This document shows positions 1 through 7,136 of a stretch of DNA of 11,203 nt, piece by piece. A model generated the notes under the pieces. It saw only the letters and a list, made by a program, of their open reading frames with translations. It searched no databases and had not been told where the DNA came from. The stretch covers positions 1 to 11,203 of the forward strand of contig JAFCZZ010000027.1 in NCBI GenBank assembly GCA_019314085.1. The letters are read 5' to 3'. Each line of letters opens with the position of its first letter. The stretch's first letter is position 1. This DNA is from Deltaproteobacteria bacterium. GTDB lineage: Bacteria > Desulfobacterota > Syntrophia > Syntrophales > UBA2210. The translations under genes were made by a program, and so were the position numbers.

Positions 1-1835
1 TCAAACGGGTGTATGCCCATGTGGGGCTCGACATCGCAGAAATCGAGAGGCTCGGGGATATAACACCCTGGAGGCGTGGGATCTCCAGGCTCCCACGTGT
101 CCGGGAAGGAAAAGCCGGGATAGCAAAAAACTCCACGTGGCCACGGGTCGCCCATCTGCCATCCCGGCGGAAAGCGCATTGCTTCTGAAAGCTCGAGGTA
201 GTGGTGGTATTTTTCCCACCACAACTCCATGAGCCACTTTGCGGTGTATACCTGGGACAAGGGGTGTGCGGAGTAGAAATAAGCGCGGCATATGTCCGGG
301 CTGAGCGGATCGAAGGTGGCTACGAGTTCCCAGTAGTCGCCATCCCAGGTGACTGCCGGCGGCGGGACGTAAAGAGGGTCGTCCGGCGTGGGCCAGTCCT
401 CTTTTTTCTTAGGATATATCACGGTGTAGGGTGAGAACATCAACCAGAGCTTCTTTCTGAGGTCCGGGTGCATGTATTTGACGCGGTTTCGTATGCGTAC
501 CGCCACTTGGGTTTGCATGAAGGCTTTTTCCGTGTCCACGGCTTCATGCTCAAATACCTCCCGGAAAGTGTAGCAGTTGTGGAAGAACTTGAGCCAGAAG
601 CATGTCTCCGGGGTGTCCTCAATAAAAAATTCATCGAAGGATTCGGAGAGGCAATAGGTTCTAAAGACGGCCTCCTGCGCGCCCATGGCGCGGAGGTAGG
701 CGTAGCGGTCTTTCGGGCGCTTCTTGCACCAGCGTTTGAAGTTCTCGGTAGCCTTGGACCTGGTCGCATCCCATATCTGAGTTATTGTAGACCACTTCCG
801 GGAGCTGCCGGGCCACCCGGTGAGCTGGTCGGGATCGTAGCCCGCTTCCTGGATAACCTCGCGGGTGAGTGGATTGGTCGGCGCAGGCGCTACAAGCTCC
901 ATGTGTTCTAAACCTTCAATGTTGTCCAGGGGGTGCCATTCCTGGAGGTAGGGGTCTATGACCTGGAGCGCGTAATTGTGCGCGAGCGTGGCGGCCAGGT
1001 GGTCCTCGTCTGATATGTCCTCGTTGAAGTGGTCTATTAGGGGAATGTGCCGGAGAATGGCAGCTGCGGTCTGTGCGTGGTAGGGCAGCTCAGGTATAGA
1101 CCAGTGCACGGTGACTTTCTGTCCGCGCGCAGCGCGCCAGGCTCCGGAGAAAACGTCTTGTATGAGCCCGAGTATTGGTCCGAGGCAAATTCCTACCCCG
1201 AACACTTCGTCTGTAGTCTGCAGTATCTCGCAAATCTCTCCCTGGGTGGGCAGTACGCGCTTAAGCTTGCGTGCGCGTTCAATGCGTATCCTGTTGCAGA
1301 AAGGGTTTGACCTCAGGGTCGAGTGGGCTATGCGCTTCCGGGTGAGGCATCGAAGTTTAAGAATTGCGGTGGGCCTGAGATAGTTTATGATCATTGAAGC
1401 TGAAAAGATCCACCCAACGGGTCCTTCTAGAAAGCGAGCGATGGCGCGAGGCAAGAGGCTCGCTGCTACCCTTCCAAGAACGGCGAGCGTAGTCAATGCG
1501 TCTTGAGCATTGTCTAGCGCTGTCATGACAGATGCAGCATTTGTCAGCAGGTCGGGCGTAGGACTCGCCAGCATGCGCTCGAAGCGCCTGCGCCTTTCTT
1601 CCTTCATGGCCACGATTTGTGCGTATCTCTCCTCTGAAAAATAGTCCCACTCTTTGTTGATCCAGGCTATAGCCTCGTCCTGGGTCAAGGGCCTCTCTCT
1701 CTTGATGTGAATAATATCAGACCAGCCGGGCACGTATATTGTGTAGCCGTGCTTTGCAACGTACTCTGCCTTTTTCTTGCGATATTCTTCAGTGGTGAAC
1801 TTAGGGAGTCGGAAAGGTGCAGTCCATTCAGGCAT
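1..1835 (-). CDS. large putative virion protein, 3' end off the window
   Basis: Open frame of 611 codons from ATG at 1835 with no stop before the window edge, so the C-terminus is missing. I do not recognise a family. The N-terminal 90 residues are charged and end in a run of Arg. Residues about 95-155 are an Ala/Leu-rich, partly amphipathic to hydrophobic stretch, and about 211-236 is a second glycine-rich hydrophobic segment, so membrane contact is possible. The visible C-terminus has two 22-residue tandem units starting at about 555 and 577, of form F-P-x-x-W-x-x-G-D-P-x-P-x-G. The same motif occurs in the spike protein of this operon. It is the last gene of the virion operon, 15 nt after the nuclease-like gene, and has no clear Shine-Dalgarno. 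No Walker A motif is seen, so it is not an obvious packaging ATPase. A membrane-interacting or vertex protein is inference only. Confidence 0.75.
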   Translation of the reverse strand, partial: MPEWTAPFRLPKFTTEEYRKKKAEYVAKHGYTIYVPGWSDIIHIKRERPLTQDEAIAWINKEWDYFSEERYAQIVAMKEERRRRFERMLASPTPDLLTNAASVMTALDNAQDALTTLAVLGRVAASLLPRAIARFLEGPVGWIFSASMIINYLRPTAILKLRCLTRKRIAHSTLRSNPFCNRIRIERARKLKRVLPTQGEICEILQTTDEVFGVGICLGPILGLIQDVFSGAWRAARGQKVTVHWSIPELPYHAQTAAAILRHIPLIDHFNEDISDEDHLAATLAHNYALQVIDPYLQEWHPLDNIEGLEHMELVAPAPTNPLTREVIQEAGYDPDQLTGWPGSSRKWSTITQIWDATRSKATENFKRWCKKRPKDRYAYLRAMGAQEAVFRTYCLSESFDEFFIEDTPETCFWLKFFHNCYTFREVFEHEAVDTEKAFMQTQVAVRIRNRVKYMHPDLRKKLWLMFSPYTVIYPKKKEDWPTPDDPLYVPPPAVTWDGDYWELVATFDPLSPDICRAYFYSAHPLSQVYTAKWLMELWWEKYHHYLELSEAMRFPPGWQMGDPWPRGVFCYPGFSFPDTWEPGDPTPPGCYIPEPLDFCDVEPHMGIHPF

Positions 1836-1850
1836 GGTTGTTAGAGTTGT

Positions 1851-2288
1851 TTAGACGACGTAGACTTGTATGCCGTGTTTAGCTGCAGAAAAAGCAGTGT
1901 CTTCGTCAATGATCTGGCACACTATAAGCAGCCGCTCTGGTTTTAAAATTTGCGGGTCCTCCAACCAGAGGGCGCGATAAGCGAGCACTTGTCCTATAGC
2001 GCGGAGCCCTGCGTCTTGGGAGACTTCGATTATCCACACTTCATCTTGTGTTTCTACGATTGCGTCAGCGCGCTTGGACCTGAGCCTCCGCCACATCTTG
2101 ATCATCGGGTCTTTTAGCTGCGCTTCGGTGTAGTATGGCCCGCCAAGCTCCGCGTCGTAATAGATCCTCTCAAACATGAATCCATACTTATCGACAAAGC
2201 GCCACCAAACCGGTATGTCAGGCGCTAGCATTGCTGGAGGTCTACCACGCCAGTGTCGGTCGTATGCTCTGCCGAGTCGGACAGCCAT
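1851..2288 (-). CDS. PD-(D/E)XK nuclease-like protein
   Basis: A 145-aa protein whose middle matches the restriction-endonuclease-like core. E40 lies in the first helix. D75 is in a strand (RADAIVE), E88 is in the next strand (VWIIEVS), and the QxxxY helix motif (Q100, Y104 in GQVLAYRALW) follows, as in Cas4/RecB-type nucleases. The usual E-x-K lysine is replaced by serine (S90), so catalysis is uncertain. The fold may serve binding, or a lysine elsewhere may substitute. The ATG at 2288 directly abuts the TAG of the preceding gene, which implies translational coupling, and no good ribosome site is visible. Its place among virion genes could mean a role in genome processing or packaging, but that is inference. 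Confidence 0.72.
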   Translation of the reverse strand: MAVRLGRAYDRHWRGRPPAMLAPDIPVWWRFVDKYGFMFERIYYDAELGGPYYTEAQLKDPMIKMWRRLRSKRADAIVETQDEVWIIEVSQDAGLRAIGQVLAYRALWLEDPQILKPERLLIVCQIIDEDTAFSAAKHGIQVYVV

Positions 2289-2444
2289 CTATTCTTGACC
2301 GGGGTTGGGTTGCTGAAGGGTTTCCTTTATCCAGGTTACATCCGCGCGGAGTGTGGATATAACGCGCTCAAGGCGGATTATATACGCAATGGGAGGGCCG
2401 GCGATTATAACAACATAGACTATGTGAAGGAGTGTTATCTGCAT
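2289..2444 (-). CDS. small single-pass membrane protein
   Basis: A 51-aa protein. Residues about 4-24 form one hydrophobic segment (LLHIVYVVIIAG then PPIAYII), followed by a heptad-like helix (RLERVISTLRADVTWIKETL) and a polar tail. I chose ATG 2444 because it lies 4 nt after the spike gene stop and starts just before the membrane segment. A longer reading from 2504 would overlap the spike gene by over 50 nt and adds only polar residues. Holin-like proteins and small capsid membrane proteins share this design, and sequence alone cannot decide between them. The Shine-Dalgarno is weak, so expression probably depends on coupling to the upstream gene. Confidence 0.65.
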   Translation of the reverse strand: MQITLLHIVYVVIIAGPPIAYIIRLERVISTLRADVTWIKETLQQPNPGQE

Positions 2445-2448
2445 GTTG

Positions 2449-3411
2449 TTAATAATTTCTGATCCAGTCGAAGAGCGCGTTAAAAGACGTCGTCCAGGCG
2501 TCATTCGCGCGGAGACCTATTTTAACGTCACCGGTGTTGTTTAGGACGCCTGCGGCGGGCGCAAGCTCGGTCCAGTCCTCTCCATTGAAGGAATAGAGCG
2601 TCGTGAAGGTGCCTCCGGTTCTGTAGGTGCGCAGGTAGACCGGCCAGGAGTCTAGCGTTGCGTCCTTGGGCTGATATGAACCGTCAACGCGGTGCAGGGC
2701 GTAGATCTTGTTAGCATAGTAGCGGTAGACGCCTATGAATGTCCAGTTGTCCTCGTCGATTTCGCAGTGCAAGCCCGCCTCTTGGTCTCTGGTATCTGCT
2801 GCGTCCCAGGAGTCGAACTTGGCCTTAACGTCGAAGTCGCCTGATAGAGGATCCTGGTAGATCCAGTGCGGCTTGTAGGGATTTGGCGCGTAGACTGATT
2901 CTTCCGAGCTGTCAATGGTCAGTTGAGTGCCTGATTCGGAAAATGAGCCTGCCGTTTGCGCCAGCTGAGTCCAGAAGGCGGCAATAGAAGCGTCGTCAAA
3001 CTCGTCCTCTTGTATTTGCGCAGCCGCAACGGGCGGCGGGGGCGGTTTGACCGGCAGCGGTCCGCCTGGGCCGGGGGATATGTGCGGGGGTGGAGCAATT
3101 CCTCCTGGAGGCGGAGCGGGAGGCGGGTCGGTCACGTCGGGCGGCAATGGATCGCCAGGCTTCCAGCCTGGAGGAAACTCTGCTCCTGGAGGAAGCACGG
3201 TGCCTGGGGGAAGCACAGTGTCCGGCGGGAGGTCAACGCCTGGGTAGATGAACGGATGGCGGAGCCTGCGGGGCAGCCGCCTTGAAACAGCGGGGGGCAG
3301 CATGGCGTGCAGGAGGCGATAGGCAACCGCGCGCCTGAACCAGAGGCTGTCCTTCCTCCAGACTTCCTGGTTGAGGGGCTTTACCTTGCGACGTTTAGCA
3401 TTTGTAAACAT
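2449..3411 (-). CDS. proline-rich spike with C-terminal lectin-like domain
   Basis: A 320-aa protein in three parts. Residues 1-53 are strongly basic and may anchor it in the virion. Residues about 56-130 are a proline shaft. It begins as a hexapeptide repeat ([LF]PPGxx: LPPDTV, LPPGTV, LPPGAE, FPPGWK), then PGDPLPP, then PPP runs. Residues about 136-320 look like a concanavalin A/LamG-type beta-sandwich (starting DEFDD, with FDVKAKFDSWDA, then YSFNGEDW, ending FDWIRNY), a fold used to bind carbohydrate. Together this suggests a receptor-binding spike. I prefer ATG 3411, which has AGGTG 7 nt upstream. A GTG at 3489 would add 26 residues that look non-coding and has no ribosome site. The shaft motif FPPGW-KPGDP also occurs near the end of the large gene at 1-1835. 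Confidence 0.78.
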   Translation of the reverse strand: MFTNAKRRKVKPLNQEVWRKDSLWFRRAVAYRLLHAMLPPAVSRRLPRRLRHPFIYPGVDLPPDTVLPPGTVLPPGAEFPPGWKPGDPLPPDVTDPPPAPPPGGIAPPPHISPGPGGPLPVKPPPPPVAAAQIQEDEFDDASIAAFWTQLAQTAGSFSESGTQLTIDSSEESVYAPNPYKPHWIYQDPLSGDFDVKAKFDSWDAADTRDQEAGLHCEIDEDNWTFIGVYRYYANKIYALHRVDGSYQPKDATLDSWPVYLRTYRTGGTFTTLYSFNGEDWTELAPAAGVLNNTGDVKIGLRANDAWTTSFNALFDWIRNY

Positions 3412-3521
3412 TTGGGGGCACCTAGGGTATGGGTCATGTTGAGATCGTCGATCCTGGAGGCTCTCCGGGCCTCGTTTTCGGATGGCCACGTGTCCAAAAT
3501 AGCGATAAAGGCGCGTGGTTG

Positions 3522-3544
3522 CGCGAAAGTGAAAATCTTTCGCG
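3522..3544. other. 8-bp perfect hairpin between virion genes
   Basis: CGCGAAAG, a 7-nt loop, then CTTTCGCG. It sits in the 153-bp gap between the 129-aa virion gene and the preferred start of the spike gene. No T-tract follows on the minus strand, so it is not a standard terminator. It could be a processing or stability element or a weak operator. Confidence 0.45.
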
Positions 3545-3564
3545 TGGATCCAGAGCGCAAAAAG

Positions 3565-3954
3565 TTAGAGTCCAGCGACTGCCCTGACCAACTCGTCGAA
3601 GCTAAGGGGCATGACCACGGCCTTGGGGAGCAAGCCGATTTGAATAACGACTTCCTTGAGCACCGAGGCGTCTGTGGTCCAGAAGTAGGCTGTTAGCGTG
3701 TTGACCGCCCCGTGGAGCTCGTAGAACTCCCTAAAGGATATTACAGTTGCGTCGCCCCGGAGCGCGCCGCCGCGGTTCGAGGGCCAGAGCTGCGTATGTC
3801 CGTGATAGATCTGGACCAGGTTTTTGTGTGCAGCGTCCTTCTGGAACAGCACGTCTACCTGGTGGATCACGCCTGCGGTTAGCTCCATGTCAAGTCGCTT
3901 CTTGGAGGTGACCAGGTCCGAGGCGGTGAGCGTATAGTCAAAGACGTAAAACAT
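3565..3954 (-). CDS. small virion protein, paralogue of the 128-aa protein
   Basis: A 129-aa, strand-rich protein without signal or membrane segment. It aligns by eye over most of its length with the product of 5249-4863. Both have an N-terminal strand region, then an LVQIYHG / LHLQIRHG line, then QLWPSNR (55-61) versus QLFPANR (56-62), then a D-rich turn, and similar closing strands before a Pro. The length and all-beta look fit a single jelly-roll minor capsid or vertex protein, which is inference. ATG 3954 has a consensus AGGAGG about 8 nt upstream. It lies 30 nt downstream of the fibre gene stop in the same operon. Confidence 0.75.
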   Translation of the reverse strand: MFYVFDYTLTASDLVTSKKRLDMELTAGVIHQVDVLFQKDAAHKNLVQIYHGHTQLWPSNRGGALRGDATVISFREFYELHGAVNTLTAYFWTTDASVLKEVVIQIGLLPKAVVMPLSFDELVRAVAGL

Positions 3955-3984
3955 GGTGTGTTTCCTCCTGGTTCTAGCTAACTA

Positions 3985-4860
3985 TCACTCGACGACTCTA
4001 GTCAAAATCATGCCTGCGGCTTCCGCATCGGATGGAAAGCAAATAGGTTGGCCAGAGGTGGCGCGTTCTCTGATCTGCAACTTCACTGTGTGCGTCGCAG
4101 GACTAACTGATGTGATTACTGCAACTATTGAAACTGCTTGTGAATCTTGATAAGGGGAGTCGTGACTACTTACGTAATGTCTTGCCACGTCGTTTCCATC
4201 GTAGAGAATTCGATATTCTGCGCGATCGGTTGCGTGATAACGTTGAGAGCCCATACACTGCACGATGATTGTTTCAGTCTGAGTGTTGGTAAAGGTAATC
4301 TCGAGGTCCGGATGGTCGGTCCAGCCTGTACCGGTGAATGTGCGTTGTGTTTCGTAATTGAAGGCGGTGTGGATGGTTGGCGGCAGCAGGTCGGCAGCGT
4401 GGTATCCATCCAGCTTGTCTGCATCGAGTCCGCCGCCGCTGCCCCAGGGCAGCGGGTCAGAGCCGCCGCCTTCATGAGTGGCCGCGTGAGTTTTCGGTGG
4501 TTGGGGATCTGCAAGCTCTCCGCTTAGCCCAGCGACGCTGATCTGATCAGAGCCGCCGCCTTCATGAGTGGCCGCGTGAGTTTTCGGTGGTTGGGGATCT
4601 GCAAGCTCTCCGCTTAGCCCAGCCACGTTGATCTGGTCAGCTCCTCCGTCTTGATGAGCGGTTGCGTGCGCTTCGGGTGGATATGCAGACGGCTTGCCGG
4701 ACACCTTGTCCCAGGCGCTTTTTTGCGGGTCTGCTAGCTCGCCTGAGAGATTCGCAACGTTTATCTGGTCAGCTCCTCCGGCCTGGTGAGTGTCTGCGTG
4801 CGCGTTCGGATCTGCGACCTTGCTGTAATCTTCTGTTTCTGTGAGCTGAGTGTCTGACAT
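3985..4860 (-). CDS. fibre protein with HAATHEGGGSD repeats
   Basis: A 291-aa protein. Residues about 20-135 are four repeats of form H-A-x-T/A-H-x-x-G-G-A/S-D followed by Q-I-(N/S)-V-A-x-L-S-G-E-L-A-D-P-Q, well known from tail fibres of tailed phages. Next is LDADKLDGYHAADLL (145-159), another common fibre motif. The last 120 residues are beta-rich and without a match I recognise, and are probably the receptor-binding tip. ATG 4860 follows the upstream TAG directly. A GTG at 4863 one codon earlier would overlap that stop, and an AGGT lies close upstream. Repeats 3 and 4 are nearly identical in DNA (see the repeat entry). Such fibres beside a DJR-type capsid imply exchange with tailed phages. 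Confidence 0.85.
   Translation of the reverse strand: MSDTQLTETEDYSKVADPNAHADTHQAGGADQINVANLSGELADPQKSAWDKVSGKPSAYPPEAHATAHQDGGADQINVAGLSGELADPQPPKTHAATHEGGGSDQISVAGLSGELADPQPPKTHAATHEGGGSDPLPWGSGGGLDADKLDGYHAADLLPPTIHTAFNYETQRTFTGTGWTDHPDLEITFTNTQTETIIVQCMGSQRYHATDRAEYRILYDGNDVARHYVSSHDSPYQDSQAVSIVAVITSVSPATHTVKLQIRERATSGQPICFPSDAEAAGMILTRVVE
4457..4623 (-). repeat. two 77-bp identical direct repeats, 90-bp period
   Basis: Bases 4457-4533 and 4547-4623 are identical and lie inside the fibre gene, encoding two successive HAATHEGGGSD units. The two outer repeat units are more diverged. Such identity points to recent duplication, unequal exchange or gene conversion, and would allow the fibre to change length in steps of 30 residues. 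Confidence 0.95.
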
Positions 4861-4862
4861 CA

Positions 4863-5249
4863 CTACCTGCCAAAGAGTTTAGCGATAAAGCTCTTGCGCT
4901 CTGCTGGCTCTGCGTACGGATCTAGAAACAGAGCAACGGTGAGCGTGTGATTGTACTTTGTAGAGCTGTTCCATGTTAAAAGCGAAAGCTCGAAGGGCGG
5001 TTGGGAAATGTGTCTATTGAGAAAAAGAGGGACTACAGCGTCATCGAGCGCTAGCGATTGATCGCGGTTAGCCGGGAACAGCTGATACTTTCCGTGGCGT
5101 ATTTGTAGATGCAAGAGTCCAGCCGGGCCGGACGGAAAGTACACCCAGCCGCCTACCAGCTTGCCCTTTGTGACATGCAAGCTGGTGCTCTTTGGAGCAT
5201 CCGCGGTGTAGACGGAATGCTCCGTTGTTATTGGGACTATATAGTCCAC
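4863..5249 (-). CDS. small virion protein following the capsid gene
   Basis: A 128-aa beta-rich protein, paralogous to the product of 3954-3565 (shared QL[FW]P[AS]NR motif at 56-62 and similar flanking strands). Start is GTG 5249, 3 nt after the capsid gene TAG, with only a weak ribosome site, so translation is probably coupled to the capsid gene. Its place directly after the major capsid gene fits a minor capsid or vertex (penton-like) protein as in other DJR viruses, but the assignment is inferred from position and size. The C-terminus (about 113-128) is basic and helical, unlike its paralogue. Confidence 0.75.
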   Translation of the reverse strand: MDYIVPITTEHSVYTADAPKSTSLHVTKGKLVGGWVYFPSGPAGLLHLQIRHGKYQLFPANRDQSLALDDAVVPLFLNRHISQPPFELSLLTWNSSTKYNHTLTVALFLDPYAEPAERKSFIAKLFGR

Positions 5250-5252
5250 GGC

Positions 5253-6362
5253 CTACGCGGCGTACTTCCTCAGCTGCTGCAGGAACACCGAAGCCGCGCC
5301 GCCTGCGTTGCCCTGGGTGGCGTAGAGCCGGATCGAACCATAATCAGGAGCCTGAAACCAGTCGTCCGGGTTGTCTTGGTCGCCAAAGGGGATCGCAAAA
5401 GTAGATTCGGGGCAATTGCCCTTAATGACAGCCTTGAACGGCTTGTTGGAGACCGCCGCGCCGGTTGCGTCTTGCATATAGACGGTGAATTGTGCCTGAT
5501 AAAAAGTCAGGACACTGATGAAATAGCCCTGGTACTGAGCGGTGAGCAAGCCGCGCATATCTCTGTCAATCCACGCCTGGAAGGTGTCTCCGTCAGAGCC
5601 GTAACACTTCATATACTGAGTGAACGGCCCGTAGTGAGCGTTCATCATTGCGACGAGATCTTTGGTGTGCAGATCAAAAGGTATATAGCTGTCCTGATCC
5701 ACAGACAGCTTCAAGTCAGTGATCGCGTCTGTATTCCTAACTCCGGCTTCATATGTGCGGACCATGAGCCGCCGCCAGGGATGGTCGGTCGGTAGATCGA
5801 TCCTCTCGTCCCCGCTTGCAGCAGTCGTCCATGAGTAGTGCTCCTTTGTCATAAGAAAGCCTTCGGCCGGGGGCGCGTCCTCCATTATGCGACTGAGCAG
5901 GCTAAGCCTGCCAGAGCCGCTTTCAAAACCATTTGCGCCAACGGCATTGACCGTTGCGAGATCCCACGTGATTTTGAGCTGCGGATTGGTGAACTTGGTG
6001 GGGTCGAGGTAATACTTGGGATCGTTCAACTTCCTGCCGAAGGGAATCAGTATCTTTTCACTCTGCGACAAGGTGCCTTCTTGCTGCATGGTGCGCTCGG
6101 AGATAAAGCCGAGGTCGAAGGCAGCGCTCGCAACCGCCTGGTGGCCACTGAGCGAATAGAGCACATCCGAGCCGTCAACCACTTCGATCGAGCTGATGCA
6201 GCGGGCAATAGGGGAGTCCTTGTTGGGTCCGGTGGCGTGATTCGAGGCTTTCACCTTGAGCCAGAAATAGCTGATGGGCTGCCTGACACGGATGTCAATT
6301 ATTTCCGTGCCGGAATCCGCAAGGACCTTAGAGTCCTCAATGTACGTGTCCCTGTACTTCAT
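5253..6362 (-). CDS. major capsid protein, probably double jelly-roll
   Basis: A 369-aa protein with no membrane segment. It has features I associate with DJR capsid proteins of small tailless bacterial viruses. There is an N-terminal extended region, then alternating beta strands with two halves of similar size. The first half carries IPFGRKLNDPKYYLDP (about residues 106-121) and a following PQLKITWDL strand. The C-terminus ends as strand-loop-strand (SIRLYATQGNAGGAASVFLQQLRKY), typical of a closing jelly-roll strand and tail. The ATG at 6362 has AGGAGGT 7 nt upstream, the strongest ribosome site in the operon together with the 3954 gene, as expected for the most abundant product. The fold call rests on pattern recognition. 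A structure prediction should show two stacked eight-strand barrels. Confidence 0.72.
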   Translation of the reverse strand: MKYRDTYIEDSKVLADSGTEIIDIRVRQPISYFWLKVKASNHATGPNKDSPIARCISSIEVVDGSDVLYSLSGHQAVASAAFDLGFISERTMQQEGTLSQSEKILIPFGRKLNDPKYYLDPTKFTNPQLKITWDLATVNAVGANGFESGSGRLSLLSRIMEDAPPAEGFLMTKEHYSWTTAASGDERIDLPTDHPWRRLMVRTYEAGVRNTDAITDLKLSVDQDSYIPFDLHTKDLVAMMNAHYGPFTQYMKCYGSDGDTFQAWIDRDMRGLLTAQYQGYFISVLTFYQAQFTVYMQDATGAAVSNKPFKAVIKGNCPESTFAIPFGDQDNPDDWFQAPDYGSIRLYATQGNAGGAASVFLQQLRKYAA

Positions 6363-6401
6363 TTATAAACCTCCTTGTAGGCTGTTCAGGCGTGGCGTGG
6401 G

Positions 6402-6824
6402 TTACGCGCCGACCTTTTTCTCAATAAGGGCCTCCACGACGCGCCTGACCCGCTCCAGGTTCCTCGGGTCCCGCTTGGGAAACCTGGGTCCGAGATCCAC
6501 GGCAGCTATAGCCTCGCGATACGGAGCAAAGCCTTTCTCGTAGTCCGGGCCGGCGATATAGACGCCTTCCGCGAACCTGCCGGGTCCCTTCTTTAAAGCG
6601 CGCTCGCGCCACTTGCTGTCACCAGCTGCGCGCACGCCCCTGGCAAACAGATCGTTGGCGTGAGCGGCGTCAACGCCAGCCTTCCAGTTTTCTTTCCCGG
6701 CCTCGGCCTCCTCCTCCCAAGATCGTTTAGGGTGTTGGATGCCGAGCTTGTAGTCCTCGGTCCGTCCGGGCGTGACGCGCTGCCACTTGTCCCTGATCGC
6801 TGATAAAGCCTTGATCTCTGCCAT
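6402..6824 (-). CDS. conserved small protein upstream of the capsid gene
   Basis: A 140-aa, mostly helical, charged protein. Near the N-terminus it has DKWQRVTPGRTEDY, then KNP-like spaced W residues, and a late segment GFAPYREAIAAVDLGPRFPKR followed by N-L-E-R-V-R-R-V-V-E-A-L. I recall proteins of this look next to capsid genes of small phages, but I know no assigned function. A scaffold or internal virion protein is plausible. Two ATGs lie two codons apart. I choose 6824 because AGGAGG is 8 nt upstream of it, whereas the ATG at 6830 is only 2 nt from the same site. It is 39 nt from the capsid gene. Confidence 0.72.
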   Translation of the reverse strand: MAEIKALSAIRDKWQRVTPGRTEDYKLGIQHPKRSWEEEAEAGKENWKAGVDAAHANDLFARGVRAAGDSKWRERALKKGPGRFAEGVYIAGPDYEKGFAPYREAIAAVDLGPRFPKRDPRNLERVRRVVEALIEKKVGA

Positions 6825-6854
6825 TTGCATTACCTCCTCGTTGCGGTGTTGTTG

Positions 6855-7004
6855 TTATTCTGTGGAGAGATCCAGGAGCCTCGCGAGGATCTCTACGGCC
6901 ATGTCGTCGATGGGCGTGTCAGTTTTCTTGGCCTCCATTTTGAGCCAAGGTATCAGGTCTGCGAGGATGAGCTTGACAATCCTCAAGATGATCTCCGTGC
7001 GCAT
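6855..7004 (-). CDS. small membrane peptide, first gene of the virion operon
   Basis: A 49-aa protein. Residues about 5-20 are hydrophobic (IILRIVKLILADLIPW), followed by a polar helix with KTDTPIDDMAVEILARLL. The T-x-x-P-x-D-D-x-A pattern is common in small phage holin-like proteins, so a lysis or membrane role is possible but unproven. ATG 7004 has GGAGG 9 nt upstream. A longer reading from 7115 would run through the operators and promoter and is rejected. It is the first gene after the operator-controlled promoter at 7033-7060. Confidence 0.65.
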   Translation of the reverse strand: MRTEIILRIVKLILADLIPWLKMEAKKTDTPIDDMAVEILARLLDLSTE

Positions 7005-7024
7005 AAGCCAAAACCTCCTTTTTC

Positions 7025-7060
7025 TGACAATTATTGTCACGAACTGACAATTTTTGTCAA
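7025..7060 (-). promoter_or_regulatory. virion operon promoter with two overlapping operators
   Basis: On the minus strand, TTGACA (7060-7055) and GACAAT (7038-7033) are 16 bp apart, a plausible -35/-10 pair, with the start site expected near 7026. Two perfect copies of TGACAA-N3-TTGTCA lie at 7025-7039 and 7045-7059. The first covers the -10 and the second the -35. Their centres are 20 bp apart, about two helical turns, so two dimers could sit on one face. This is the layout of a repressed promoter. The same operator recurs at 8872 and 8943. Confidence 0.75.
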
Positions 7061-7082
7061 GGCGGATAAAAAAGAGGGGGGT

Positions 7083-7106
7083 GCAGGGGGGATGAATCCC
7101 CCCTGC
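7083..7106. terminator. GC-rich hairpin between divergent promoters
   Basis: A perfect 10-bp stem (GCAGGGGGGA, loop TGAA, TCCCCCCTGC). Read on the minus strand it is followed by C-rich sequence and, 9 nt later, TTTTTT. It may be a weak terminator that separates the plus-strand palindrome/promoter region from the minus virion promoter. The gap before the T-tract makes this uncertain. Confidence 0.45.
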
Positions 7107-7136
7107 CCGGCGCAAACTGGACCGCGGCGGTTTTTA

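Noticed and set aside
3411..3489. Upstream GTG start of the spike gene
   Set aside because: The extra 26 residues look non-coding and lack a ribosome site, whereas ATG 3411 has AGGTG at good spacing.
5234..5247. 14-bp palindrome GGACTAT-ATAGTCC next to the GTG of the 128-aa gene
   Set aside because: A single site inside an operon with no promoter nearby and no second copy. It could be chance from codon use.
5109..5795. 228-aa plus-strand frame
   Set aside because: It is the antisense shadow of the capsid and 128-aa genes. No ribosome site, and the minus frames have strong start sites and recognisable proteins.
7004..7115. Longer start for the 49-aa membrane peptide
   Set aside because: It would run through the promoter and both operators. 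ATG 7004 has GGAGG at proper spacing.
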